Source: Xestospongia muta
Lineage: Eukaryota > Porifera > Demospongiae > Haplosclerida > Petrosiidae
Direction of reading: 5' to 3'
Assembly (NCBI GenBank): GCA_963693285.1
Contig: OY848931.1
Span: 1,183,001-1,247,000, forward strand
DNA length: 64,000 nt
Shown here: in pieces, positions 28,224 through 39,993 of the stretch
How the letters are laid out: every line of letters starts with the position of its first letter
Position numbering within the stretch: the stretch's first letter is position 1
Made by a program: the position numbers and the translations under genes
The notes under the pieces: model-generated
Seen by the model: the letters and a program-made list of their open reading frames with translations, nothing else
The model's database searches: none
Told to the model about the DNA's origin: nothing

Positions 28224-31200
28224 ATGATGGCAACTACTTCCAATGGTGCTGAAGGCTCAGGTGCATAAGTATATACCATACTCTAACGCACAATATTTCA
28301 ATCAATGCAGATTCTATTTTAGAAGACATGATGTTGTTGCTGGAATGTCTCAAGTTCCAGAAAGATTGTATCTCTTCTCAAAAGCAGGCTCTCACTACAA
28401 TGGCAACCATGTGTACATCATCAGGTACATAACACTGATTGTAAAGTTATAACTGGTTTTAAAATATCATTAGCCACAGCTCAAGACTTGTTCAGAAGTG
28501 GAGGTTGCTTGGAGTATGTGGTACATTTAGTTAAAATGACAAAGTCCTCAGAAATCATGCAAGCTGGATTGTGTGCATTGGGCTGTGCCACAGAAAGAAA
28601 TGGTAAAAACCAGTGATCTATATCTCCACTAACATCTTGTCTTTCTTCTTGAAGTCTCCTCTCAAATGAGACTAAGTGAAGAAGGCATGTTCATATTACT
28701 AAAGGATATACTCAATTCTAAGGAGACAAGTTTACTATTGAAATCAACTGCAGTTGTTATGATCACCAGTGTTCTTAATAGCAACAGTAAGAAAATATTG
28801 CAGTATATAATGGAGACCTACTGTATATAGGTCAAGGACAAAAGGTGGCATTTGAGACAAAGTTGCTTTCAAAACTAATTGACTTATTTAAGTGAGAATA
28901 TGATGAGATGTTGCCTACAGTTTAATGTAGTTTTCTGACAATAGAACATTTATTCCATTTAATAATGGAACAGGAAATGAGAAACATGTAGAGCTGTGGA
29001 GTAACGTTGCTCAAGCACTCTCTGCTGCTTGTGACAATCCACAGAATGGTTAGTGCTTTTAAAAGAACTATTCTATAAGACAATCTTTGCTTGCTTTAGA
29101 ATTGAATCAAAACCATTGCTGTGCTGTGTTCCCTGTGGCTGTAAGCCTTATTCAGTATGCTGTGGGAAATAAAGATCATTTAACATCACCAGCTTTATTA
29201 CGACCAGCAATCACAGTGCTTACATCTTGTGTAGCTAACAATAGTAAATAATAAATGGTACAATATTACATATCATTGTGTTACCTGTAGAACGTGCCCA
29301 AGACAGGCTTCATATGGTAGGAGGACTTCGTGCTCTAACACTGTTATTAAACGCACTGATACAAACTGATCAGACACTTCAGAGTACACCAACAAAGGAC
29401 CACCTCTCCTTAGCACTACATATTATCAGAGCACTATGTGCAGCATCATCTAACAATGGTATACACTATACAAATGATGGTAGCATTTCCAATCATTTTA
29501 CAATATATGTAGCTAATAATATTAAGTATCTGGCTTCATTTCAAGTTGTCCATCTTCTCCTTCATCTCCTTACTCATGAAGACTTGGATTCCTTTGGACA
29601 ACTCAGTATAATCATGTGTTTAGAAACACTCACAGAAAACAATGGTAATAAACATCAATATGTCAATATTGTCAGTATTATTATCATTGGTAGAAGTCCA
29701 TCAGCAACATTTAGTGGAAAAGGAAGGTGATCGTATACTTATCTCCATGATGGCTGAGTCCAGGGTGAGTATATTATCTTAATAAAGTATTAATAATATG
29801 ACTATATTAGGAAGAAATGCTGAACAAAACTATACCAGTGATAATACAAGCCTGTTTGAAAACAAAAAAATTAACTACTGATGGTAATTAGTATTGTAAA
29901 GATATATAATTTGTACTGAATTAGTAGCTTCTGCTATACCATCAACGTCAACTCAAACTCACATACAAAAGTTGTACTCAATACTACACAAAATGGAGGA
30001 ATTAACAGAGAGGGGTGATGACAATGAAGAGATTCCTGATAGTCCTTCAGCAAACTTCAGGCTTTCACCTCAGCCACAAACTACAGGTAAGTAATAATCC
30101 TGTGATACTTGAATAAGTGATTGGATTAGGTCTTGATGTATTAGATGATGCATTGAAAGATTTAGGTACAAAGAAGCTACCTTTACAAGTCAAAATTAAA
30201 GAATGGTTAGAGAAAGGAGAGGAGCATGAGATGACTGACAATATAACAGAAATGAAAACTTATTCTACTCACTTAAAGAGCATGTTGAATAGTTTAATAC
30301 AAAGACAACAAGTATCAAACACTATAGATGATAATGCAAGTATACCAGATTCTCCTTCTCAACATGTTCATAGCACTACGTTGAAGGAACACACACATTG
30401 TAAAGAAGATTTAAATGAAGTAAGCACATTATCTAGTATGCTTCAATTGTACATTCATTGCAGAATGGCAGTGTGTTTACAGCTCCCAGTATTGCCATAC
30501 AAAGCAGGTTAGATGAACTGGAGAAGCAGCTTGCACAAGAGAGAGAAGAGAGACTAAACCTTGAGCAAAAACTAAATGAAAAACAAAGTGTCCACATACC
30601 AGAGGAGACTGTTAGAGAAGTGATCATTGTAGAGAATAAAAAGAAAGATGATTTCCAGTTTAAGAAACCTACCAGACCTAATGTCCGTCAGACATCGAAA
30701 CCCTCCCCAGCAATAACCACATCAGTACCAAATCCTTCAACTAGACAATGCACACCACGTCCACAACACAGCAGGAAACTAGCAATTCCACCCACTCCTA
30801 AACGACCCAATCAAAGACCCAATAAGATTGCATTATTTCAACAAACCTCTAAACAACAACCTATTACTAAACACTTACCTGATGTACCACTGTGCTCTGC
30901 TACCAACACACCAATCTCTATAGCCAGTGGATTAACAAAGATACCACCAATGTCTCACAGTACACCAAAACCATTACAAGCTACTACAAGTGCCAACGCA
31001 TCAATTGATGAACTGTTCCCAACTAGAACATCTCATCATGATTGTTGCTTGGGTTGTCAATCAACATGTCAAGTTCTCACTAGTCGGACTTTTCTCCCCC
31101 GACTTAGTCTTGACAAACATACCTGTCGATATCACAAGAAAATAGCAGAAAGCATACTTACAAAGAGAGTATTAATTCTAGATGTATCACATCTTAATAA

Positions 31201-31877
31201 GTCATCTCAAGGCAAAGTTCTCAACACATCACAGCCAGCCACAGAGGTATACTCTGTAGTTGAATTACAACCTGCAGCATTAAGTCAAAGAGAAGCAGTT
31301 GAAAAAGAATGCAGTAATGTTGACAATTGTCCTCACTTGATATCTCCACCAGCTAGTGTAGACAGACCCAGTGTGTCACCGCAATTACAACAAGTCCATT
31401 CTACACACAATCAACAGGACAATTATCCAAGGATGAAAGACTATAAAAGTGACTCAAATTCCAAAAGAACACATGATACCATCACACATCATGTGTCTTC
31501 TACAAAGAGATTAAACCCACCTCTTGTAAATCCCAAAGTTTACAAACCATTACAAGATATCATTAACCAACAGAAAATACCTAAGAGAAGCAAGCCCTCT
31601 TCTTGTGTGTATGATTATACTGATGAAACATTAACAACAACTACAAAGAAAACTAAAGTATGACTGTATAACATTTGTAATATCTTGTTAGTACATTTTA
31701 TTATAGACGCGTCAAGTGAGTCTCCCATACTCAAAAGATGAAGTCAAATATCTGTTGAAGGGAGTGAATGAATTGGGTCCAAGATGGAAACACATCTTAA
31801 TGGCTTATCCCTTTAAGACTGGACGTACTGCTGTCAGTCTCAAAGACAAGTATAGACTATTAACTAAACATAAATAA
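28224..31877 (+). CDS. TERB1: Telomere repeat-binding bouquet formation protein 1 (TERB1)
   Basis: Fifteen exons close in frame: 28224-28260, 28311-28424, 28474-28602, 28655-28786, 28831-28891, 28945-29048, 29100-29243, 29291-29458, 29513-29644, 29694-29764, 29811-29883, 29925-30086, 30130-30420, 30465-31657 and 31707-31877, giving 993 residues. The N-terminal ~420 residues are armadillo-like repeats (QAGLCALGCATERN, LLKSTAVVMITSVLNSN, QLSIIMCLETLTENN). A linker and a coiled coil follow (RLDELEKQLAQEREERLNLE). A long disordered Pro/Ser/Thr/Gln region has a Cys/His cluster (HHDCCLGCQSTC). A Myb/SANT-type domain closes the protein (KDEVKYLLKGVNELGPRWKH, then YPFKTGRTAVSLKDKYRLL). ARM plus C-terminal Myb is the TERB1 plan. 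In mammals TERB1 with TERB2 and MAJIN ties meiotic telomeres to the nuclear envelope through TRF1 and SUN1. The protein is longer than mammalian TERB1 (~730), mainly in the disordered part. The first short exon and its start are the weakest part. Confidence 0.87.
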
Positions 31878-32111
31878 TACACACTTTAATATATTATAGT
31901 ATATAATATATAGTATATGGTATATGATATTAGTATATATTTTTGTCATTTGCATTCTCCTTTTCGTGTAAGGCTGGACGACATTGCTTAACTTTCAGTA
32001 TAAAAATGGTCTAATCGTAATTATTCACAAACGGTCAGTGAACTCGTGTTAATGTATGATTATTGTAATTAGTAAAATAGAAAATTAAAGAGTTCACTAC
32101 AAATATCATTG
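31878..32111. other. Intergenic between convergent TERB1 and STT3B
   Basis: 234 bp, including a run of TATA/ATAT-rich sequence (31890-31940). It holds the two 3' UTRs; nothing else is seen. Confidence 0.5.
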
Positions 32112-35100
32112 TTATGATTTTGTGGATTTCTTTGCCTTCTTCTTCCCCTTTTTACTAGGTCGCTTTCCTTTAGTGACAGTCATTTTATTTCTAATTGTAC
32201 CTTTTCTCTTAGAGAACGTTGTCTAAAAATAACATGACCCCTATCATATTAGCACATTAATTTCATTACCTTTCGAGGATAATACTTCCTCTTTGTGTAA
32301 ACATGTCGTAAGGCTTTTTTAACATTTTCCCGATTAACAAGATCTTTAACTCTAAAAAAAGAAAAACATTAATACAATGACATGATATAATGTTCCTCTA
32401 ATACCTACAGCACAATAACAATCATTATGAATTATAGGTATAATATAGGTATATTAGAGGATTGTCTCTTTACCCAAGGGATAGACCTCCAGTCTAGTGA
32501 CATACAGCTAGAACAGGAGATTGCAACTTGGGAATGGAGCCTCAGTACAAAGGCCACCTCACTAGTAAGGATACCAGTTAAGATCTCCTTATTTGAAATG
32601 GTGTCCAGATAAAAAGGATACACTAGCTAATGACTCTGTGTGCATATCTTCTGATTTACTTACTTGTATATTCTTACAAGCCAGTGTTCTGTTGTGTATG
32701 CCTCTTCAAGATGTTGGAGTTTTACATTCTTGTTGCCAATCTCAACATTCCTGGTTCTATCATAGCCACTAGGTGACCCATATCCATGCTATAATAATAT
32801 AAATACTAAACTGTTATTACTACAAGTATTGTCTTACCTGAACTTCACCAAATCGATAATAACACATTTTGTACATTAAACAATTAAGTAAAACTGGTGA
32901 GCCTGCAGCATCAACTCTAAATTCTCCTTGAGGAGTGAAGTAAGTAGACTCCTAAAGAAATCATGAAAATTAAAGACTGCACATCAAATTTTCTATAAAT
33001 GTCCCTTTCTAAGTTAGTGCTATATGATATAAACTACTACAGCCAATAAATAAGTTACAAAGGGGTTAATATTCCCACGTTAGTGGCCCAGTGACCAATA
33101 ATTATAAAATAACCACTGAGGTTTGAGTAGTGGGAGGGGATAAATTCATATCCTCAATACACACTAACCTTAATATCATTTGGATGTTCCCCTTCAGCAA
33201 TGCGTACCATCCACAAAAACTTATTGATATCATCACCAGAGTATCCTATCATACCACCAAATATAACCAGTACATAGTCTACATCCAACATTCTCATGAT
33301 CTCATAAGCTTTATCCTCTGGACTTGACATAGCTTTACCAACAAGTGCTATATGGCTGTTGTTCCATGTATTATTATCTACTAGTGTAGTACGATTTCCC
33401 ATACCTAAAGGAAAAATTGTATGTAACATAATGCTATTTTTTAACACCCTCACCAGCTATTTGATAACCATAGTCCCACCATGACATGACACGAACGTGA
33501 TCGGGTGTATTCTGACGAAGCCAATAATAGGCCTCTCGAAAATCATCCAAAATAAGACGAGAGCTAAAAAGTCGAGAGTTAGTAAATTATTAGGAATACT
33601 ATCAGTATATTATTGATATATTAATAGTATATTATCACTGGTATATGTTACTTACCCATCAGGGTTAGTTGAGGCTAATACTACAGATGGTGATGAGTAG
33701 GCGGAGCTAGTGACCCACGTACAATGCACAGCAAACAGTACCAGGAACATCATAAATACTAACACAACAACAGAACTTATATTAAGCCCAGTTCCAGTAG
33801 ATTCACTGTCCGATGAAGTCTTCTTAGAGGAGCTCTGAGAACAAAGGGTTAATATTGACTACATGTGCAATACTTACTTTGGTTTCAGATTGGTCCTTCT
33901 CCTTTCTTCTACTTCTCTTCTCTCCTTTACCACCTTTCTTACCGCTACCAGTAACACCAGTAGATTCCTCATCATCTTTCTTAGGAGTAGAGGTAACATC
34001 ACTCTCTTAACAGAGACATACATTAAAAGATTAAGATAAAACTAACTCCAACTATTAAACATAGTTGAGTGTTATATAGTATGATCTCAATATAAAACTA
34101 TATTGTGGTATAGTCTTTCATACCATCTTTAGCTGGGGTTTTCATAAAACTGTCCAATATATGGGACAAACAGATAGCGGCTAGTACACACACAATAGGA
34201 GTAAGTGTGAGCATCAAACGAACCATTACACCAGCAAAATACACAGCAGATACAGCATATAAGACAACTAGAAAATATATCATCAGTAACTATGGTAATA
34301 ATCAATGAATATTTAATGAGTTATTGCTCACGAAAGACTCTCTCGTCTGTGAGGTGTCTCATGACAAACCACACCCCTGCAGGAAATAGACAGACAAGAA
34401 CATGAAGATCAAAGAAGAATGAAGTCCATGTTGTTGGTTGATGTTCACTGACGCTAGCAATAATGGGTATGTGGATTTTAGCATAGCTAGAGAGAGAGTG
34501 AGACTAAAACATATCATTATATCATATAGCTAACCCAGTATCATAAAGAGAGTAGAACCGACCACTCCAAGGTGCTATAATCCCGGCATATGTAAGACCA
34601 ACTACTGCTAAAAACACAAGAGCAGCTGCTAATAATACAAACCAAGTAAACAGCTGTTTGAACTGTCGCCAGGTCACTTTTGCTTGGACGTATTTGAGAA
34701 AACTGTAAGCAAACACAAGTGCAAATGTACCTGGAAAATAATTAATTTAATAATTAATTCATTACAAGAGGGGTGTCTAACCAGCAGCTGCCATGTGTTC
34801 ACTGGTACGTATAGGTTGGAAACCTACAAATGGAACCTAAAGAAGAAGACCCTTTAATAAGACAACCTCATTAATATTTTACATAATAACAAAGTAAGTC
34901 TGTATTGTACCTGCATAGACATGAGGAGTCCCATAATATAAAAAGTAGTATAAGCTACAAACAGTCTATTAGAATAACGTCCAGTCACTAACAAGACAAA
35001 AACATGGAGTGGAATTAGATTAATGATGAAAACATAACCACCCCACGCTGATACCTAACAGGAGAAAGAGAAAGAGAGAGAGGTGGAGCAGGAGGAAAGA

Positions 35101-35455
35101 GGAAATTATAAGGTATACAGGTCTTTTCCAGGTGGGTGCATACCATGTAAAAATATGACAGAGAAGTTGCTGCAGCCCAAAATACAGAGCCAGTTTTAAC
35201 TGATTTGATCCACAGAAAGTATGTGAACATTAGCGCAAAGATGGCAATGCCTTCATTGTCATAGCTACCAGCTACAGAGCGTGAAATATAACCTTGAAGA
35301 GGAAAACAACGTATAACAAAGTGTTTATAAACATGAAATGTTAACATGTAATTGTTACTACCTGGAACAATAGCAATAAAACAAGCACTAAATAAACCAG
35401 CTCGTGTATTCCATACCTCACGAGTAAATAGAAACATTGCAATAGATGTGAAACC

Positions 35456-35554
<99 letters not shown>

Positions 35555-36534
35555 GAGAGAGAGAGATTCATATACATAACACATAATCATTATACCTAAA
35601 TGTTGGTGCTAAGAACACACATACATCTCTTATGTGCACTGTTATGTGTAGTGAGTTTAGAACATAGTGTATTAAACCAGAAGTAATCATTAGACCTGGA
35701 TAAACCTGAGAAAAGCAAAGAAATTCTATAAATGGAGGAGTAGGATATCCCAAATAACAAAGTGAAAATGAAAGTATACATTATACTAAAAATAACAAGA
35801 AACATAATTACTATCTAAAACAAAGTTGAAGCTTTATCACATGGCATTATTTATTAAGAGGGTTTCTCAGTTCTGGTGCCAGACATAACTGGTCGTCACG
35901 GTAACAGATCGGACGGTAATTCCAATCAATGTCAATCATCATAGAAATCACCATAACAATATACAGTATCACAACTTTATTTTAAAACTTACAGTTCCTC
36001 CAACAATTCTTCCTAAGGGATACCATGCTCGATCATCAAACCAGTTCAAGAAATTATAAAATCCATTTTCAGCCATGTAGTGAGTGGAACGATAATTAAA
36101 CCTAAGATTGGAAACAAGAATTACTTTGACTTCCTTATTAAGGCATTAGTTACAATTAAAACAAACTTTAACTAAACTTTAAATAAATATATATTGATTA
36201 CCCATGTAGGAATAGTTATTGACATAAAAATTGCTATCTAATTGTTTTCAAGAGATTTCATTATCTTTCTAACTAACCATGGATCAAACTCGTGTATAAT
36301 AGACTCAAACCGGATCACAGCAAATAGCCTACTTGAGAACGAGACTAAACAACACAGTGCCAATACAACAACAGAGATCAAAGACTGAGCGCCATCTAAT
36401 ATGTCTATGGTTCTCTGCTGTTGTTTTGAATCAAATGACTCTTTGACATTTTCTTGAGTATCTGCAGGTTTCTGTTTAACAGGTTCTCCTTTTAGTTCTG
36501 TCAGTGCATCGGTGCTCTCTGCTGCAGAGGCCAT
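32112..36534 (-). CDS. STT3B: Oligosaccharyltransferase catalytic subunit STT3B
   Basis: Eighteen exons on the minus strand: 36534-36278, 36101-35993, 35705-35596, 35456-35362, 35292-35144, 35054-34911, 34836-34782, 34730-34535, 34486-34332, 34267-34124, 34005-33878, 33834-33656, 33563-33454, 33404-33169, 32951-32838, 32788-32664, 32351-32270 and 32222-32112. This gives 832 residues (human STT3B ~826). An upstream in-frame ATG at 36552 would add six residues. Family marks are [12 protein letters not shown] (catalytic DxD-type loop), [41 protein letters not shown] and the [20 protein letters not shown] motif with WWDYG. Ten or more membrane segments are visible. The enzyme transfers the dolichol-linked glycan to Asn-X-Ser/Thr in the ER lumen. 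The extended basic C-terminus ([19 protein letters not shown]) favours STT3B over STT3A. Two introns carry repeats: (GA)n at 35457 and the short element at 35866. Confidence 0.97.
35457..35570. repeat. (GA)n microsatellite at an STT3B acceptor
   Basis: About 110 bp of AG repeats. On the coding strand it is (CT)n joined directly to CTCTCAG, the acceptor of the STT3B exon starting at 35456. Confidence 0.95.
35866..35930. repeat. Short interspersed intronic element, copy 2
   Basis: Matches 26944-27010: TTCTCAGTTCTGGTGCCAGA, GGTCGTCACGGTAACAG and CGGACGGTAATTCCAAT. It lies in an STT3B intron in the same orientation relative to its host gene as copy 1. Confidence 0.7.
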
Positions 36535-36634
36535 TACCATGTGTCCTCTCACGTGATGTACTACCCCTGTCCTATATTAACCCTTTAGAAATGTAATAGT
36601 TAACCCTTTGTAAACTCTATTATTAGAACAAACC
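36535..36634. promoter_or_regulatory. Very short bidirectional promoter, STT3B (-) / SMARCE1 (+)
   Basis: Only 100 bp separate the two chosen start codons. A CACGTG E-box (TCACGTGAT) lies near 36551-36556. Two copies of TTAACCCTTT (36576-36585 and 36601-36609) follow it. If STT3B starts at 36552 the shared region is about 82 bp. Confidence 0.65.
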
Positions 36635-38154
36635 ATGGCAGGCATGCCTCCTCCATTTCCCTACTATGGTCATTCCCCTCATCCTTCAGGAGGTAAGTGG
36701 TTTAATAAACTATTTTTTTGCAAATATATTAACTATTGCAACAGGTCAATTTAGATCTCCATATGCTCATATGCCCCACCCATCAGGCAGCCCTTCATTA
36801 CAGGTATGAAAATAGATAATAAATCATTGTTGTGTTATTATAAATTCATGAGTTTCAGACACACCCAAATTAAATTTAATAAATTCTAAATAAGTCTTAA
36901 TTTGAATATACTATAGAGTATGACATCTCATTGGAACCTCCCTCCACCAGCGTCATCAAATCCACCTCATTCTGGTGGAGCTGGACCTAAAAGAGTTAGT
37001 TCATCAAACACAATTGGAGTAAGCCACACAAAACAATACAAGTAGAAATTCTTTTACTCTCTTTCCCTCGCTCGCTTTCTTAGGGTCTTAAACCACCAAA
37101 ACCTCCTGAGAAACCCCTCCTCCCTTACATGAGATATAGTCGTAAAATGTGGGAACAGTTCAAAAAGACTGAAGGGTCTGATCTTAAGGTTTGGGAAGTA
37201 GGCAAAATCATTGGACAAAAATGGCGGGAACTATCAGATGATGACAAACAGGTACACAAGATTCGTTGAGTACATTATGATTTATTACTTTTTGTAGCCT
37301 TATTTTGATGAATATGAGAATGAAAAGATAATTTACGATGAAAATATGAGAACCTACAAGAACTCAAATGCTTACAAACAATACCTTGAAGCCAAAAAAA
37401 TAGGTAACTAAAACATAGAGTTATAATGATCACAAAATATGCACTTTCTTTAGCTGATCGTCAGATTGCCACCATGACCAATTCAACTGGAATGGGAGGT
37501 TTATCTAGCCACAGTCCTGTTCCAAATTATGTACCAGAGTTAGGTCCTCCTCCTCCATCAGTGATTGCTCCTCCACGTCACCCAGCGAATGATCCTCGCA
37601 TCATAATGTTACAGCAACAACAAGAAGAAGATGAAGGTAAGAAAATGACGCACACAAAATAATGTCCTGTTCTTGATGCTCTTTGTATATTTTAAGAAAA
37701 ACTTCTGGTAATATGATTTGGTATTTTCTCTTATTTCTAGAGGATGAATACCTTACTACAAAGCAGTTGGCTGCTGTTCGATTTCATCGTAATCATCGTC
37801 TTATGGGTGAACTGTTTAGTGATACCGTGGTACCAGATACCAGATCTATAGTCAATAATGCAAGACTGGAATCTTTAAAAATGCAGGCTGAGTCCCTTTC
37901 TGTCCATCAGAAGAAACTAGAAGATGAAGTGCAACAATTGGAAATTAATTACACTAACAAGAGAACACAGTTCTTGGAAGATGCCGAACGCTTTAGAAGA
38001 GAATTAAAGAGAGTAAGAAAAGTGTGTGTATGAGATGACATTCTCTTCTCAGATTCAGGACAATCCTCCAATTACTTGGAAGAAACCACAAGTACAGCTT
38101 TCATCTAAGGATATTCCAGAACCCTTGAAGTCAGCTCAATACATCAAACTATAA
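36635..38154 (+). CDS. SMARCE1: SWI/SNF (BAF) subunit SMARCE1/BAF57
   Basis: Eight exons: 36635-36692, 36745-36803, 36917-37018, 37084-37251, 37298-37403, 37454-37636, 37741-38012 and 38053-38154, giving 349 residues (human 411). A Pro/Gly/His-rich N-terminus precedes an HMG box ([20 protein letters not shown], then [20 protein letters not shown] and [20 protein letters not shown]) at about residues 74-150. The next block, [20 protein letters not shown] then [17 protein letters not shown], is BAF57-specific. A coiled coil follows ([20 protein letters not shown]). The acidic C-terminal extension of vertebrate BAF57 is missing. By family it bends DNA and bridges the BAF remodelling complex in the nucleus. 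Confidence 0.96.
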
Positions 38155-38396
38155 TGTAATAACTACTTATAATTCAATTGTTAGCTTCACAGTATATTAA
38201 TTCATTTCATTTTCATCTAATGGATGTTACCATTAAGACAACTTTGAAATAATGTAAAACAAAACAAGCGTATTATTACAAATAATTAAAAACACATAAC
38301 AATATTGCATTGTAATATTAAATCCATAAAACAAACTCCTGAGTAGTGTACATATGTGTGTGTGTGAAAAGCTCTTAATAGTTATGTCAATTATAA
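38155..38396. other. Intergenic between convergent SMARCE1 and MSMO1
   Basis: 242 bp, AT-rich, with both 3' UTRs and a short (TG)n run near 38355. Confidence 0.5.
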
Positions 38397-39692
38397 TTAT
38401 TGTGCTTTCTTCATTTTTTCTTGAGCTATATATTCTTTGTATTGTTTATCAGTACCAAATAACCAGTCCCACCAAACAAAAGAAGATGAATAATTACCAA
38501 CAAAATTCTTATGATGAAAGTCATGAAACCGAATACCTAAAATAAAAAAAATACAAACAATTATATAAACAATTGTGATCTAATTAAATAATATAAATAC
38601 CTGCATATCCTGGTATGAGGTGAAGTGGATTCAAGTATGGAAAATCATAGCCAGAGTGAACCTCAATTGTTTCTAAAAGTCGTACAAACATCCACGCCCA
38701 CATTAATATAAGGTGATCACACATTAATAAGATCCCAATGAAAAAACCCATACCTAAAACTGATTGAGAAGAAAAATATAACCACGTCAGTACATCCTTA
38801 TCCTTCCATCTTTCTGTCTGGCATCATTACCAAGAGTTTCAATAGGATGAGCATATTCAGCTACCATTCCAAAAGGAGCTTGATAATGATGATGTACTTT
38901 ATGGATGTACTTATAAATGGCTTTATGGTGTAATAACTGGTGTACAAAATAATGCCAAGTATCTTCCATTACAAGACAGAGGAACAACCGACCAAACAAG
39001 ATGTACCTGTTTGAATGAATAAAATGGTGCACACAAAATACTTAATGCTTTACCATCTGGGCATCATCTCCCATTCATAATGGACTCCCATCATTTCGTT
39101 ATAATAGAACAATCCACTTATCATAGGGGTCTATGGAAGACAGGTTTGTATAAATTGTGATATAAAATGTCGTCCTCCCTCTACCTGAACTAAAAAGTGA
39201 TTTATCATTAATTTCTTAAAGCATTTCCATTGACCATCCATTGTCTCTGGTCTGTCCTTGAAGTTTAGAGATACAGAAAAAAGGGATTAAAGTTTGTGTA
39301 ATAGAAGATTAGTATGTCAAGAACATGGAGTCTTTACTTTTATACATACATATGTGTGTGTTTATAAGACTATCTTCTTACTTGTTGAATTTTATATTTC
39401 TTCATAAATGGTAAGAATTGTGCAATGAATCCAGGAAAGCAAAGAGCAAAATAAGCAAACTAAAACAAAATACAAGTGATTACTTTCGACGTAAATGTTA
39501 ATTTATTTCACCTACCTCATGCCATATTATGGAGAACCAGAATGATATCGTAAATTTTGAGAAGTTGTTAGTCATATAAGTCCAGGCTGGTGCTAATAGA
39601 ACATCATCCAACGGATTGGTGATATTACCAACAGCTTCGATTGTGTTGTAAATGTGATCTTTCCACAGAGTAGGGGAATCCATAGACACCAT
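38397..39692 (-). CDS. MSMO1: Methylsterol monooxygenase 1 (C4-methylsterol oxidase)
   Basis: Seven exons on the minus strand: 39692-39516, 39459-39382, 39256-39185, 39130-39054, 39006-38831, 38753-38601 and 38536-38397, giving 290 residues (human 293). The di-iron histidine boxes are HQLLHH, HKVHHH and HDFHHK in the usual spacing, with EDTWHYFVH and [13 protein letters not shown] around them. Four membrane segments are visible. The enzyme oxidises the C4 methyl groups of 4,4-dimethylsterols in the ER, part of the C4-demethylation steps of sterol synthesis. The third box reads RFHDFHH where vertebrates have RHHDFHH; the metal-binding positions appear kept. The start at 39692 or the second ATG nine bases in are both possible. 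Confidence 0.96.
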
Positions 39693-39993
39693 GACTGTCT
39701 TCTAAACAGGTCTATTCTTTTCTGACCTACGCATTCATCGTACGAGTAGTTGCGTGATTGGATAAATCTGATTGGTCAACAGTGTCAGCTGATGTCACAC
39801 ACAGCACATCAGATATCGTTCTCTGCCGATTCAGCTGTTTAAAAGTAAGCAGATTCATAGTTAGATTACGCTACACTGAAGTTAGTGAGTTAGAGTCTTT
39901 CAATGTATAAAGATTTTGATAATCAATGAATATCAATTTCTGATGGCGGGAGGTCCATCTAAAATGAGCCCCACCCACACTTAACAGTAAACA
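39693..39993. promoter_or_regulatory. Divergent promoter region, MSMO1 (-) / coiled-coil gene (+)
   Basis: 301 bp between start codons. Two ATTGG (inverted CCAAT, NF-Y type) boxes lie close together near 39757-39776 (GATTGGATAAATCTGATTGG). A TGATGTCACAC box follows ~20 bp on. Such NF-Y boxes are common in sterol-pathway promoters, but no clear SRE is seen. Confidence 0.5.

Noticed and set aside
32427..32623. Overlapping 61- and 63-codon frames
   Set aside because: They lie in an STT3B intron, on opposite strands over the same bases, with no family pattern.
35015..35590. A 191-codon minus frame with a Ser-Leu repeat start
   Set aside because: It is an STT3B intron microsatellite fused in frame to two real STT3B exons; the exons are annotated under STT3B.
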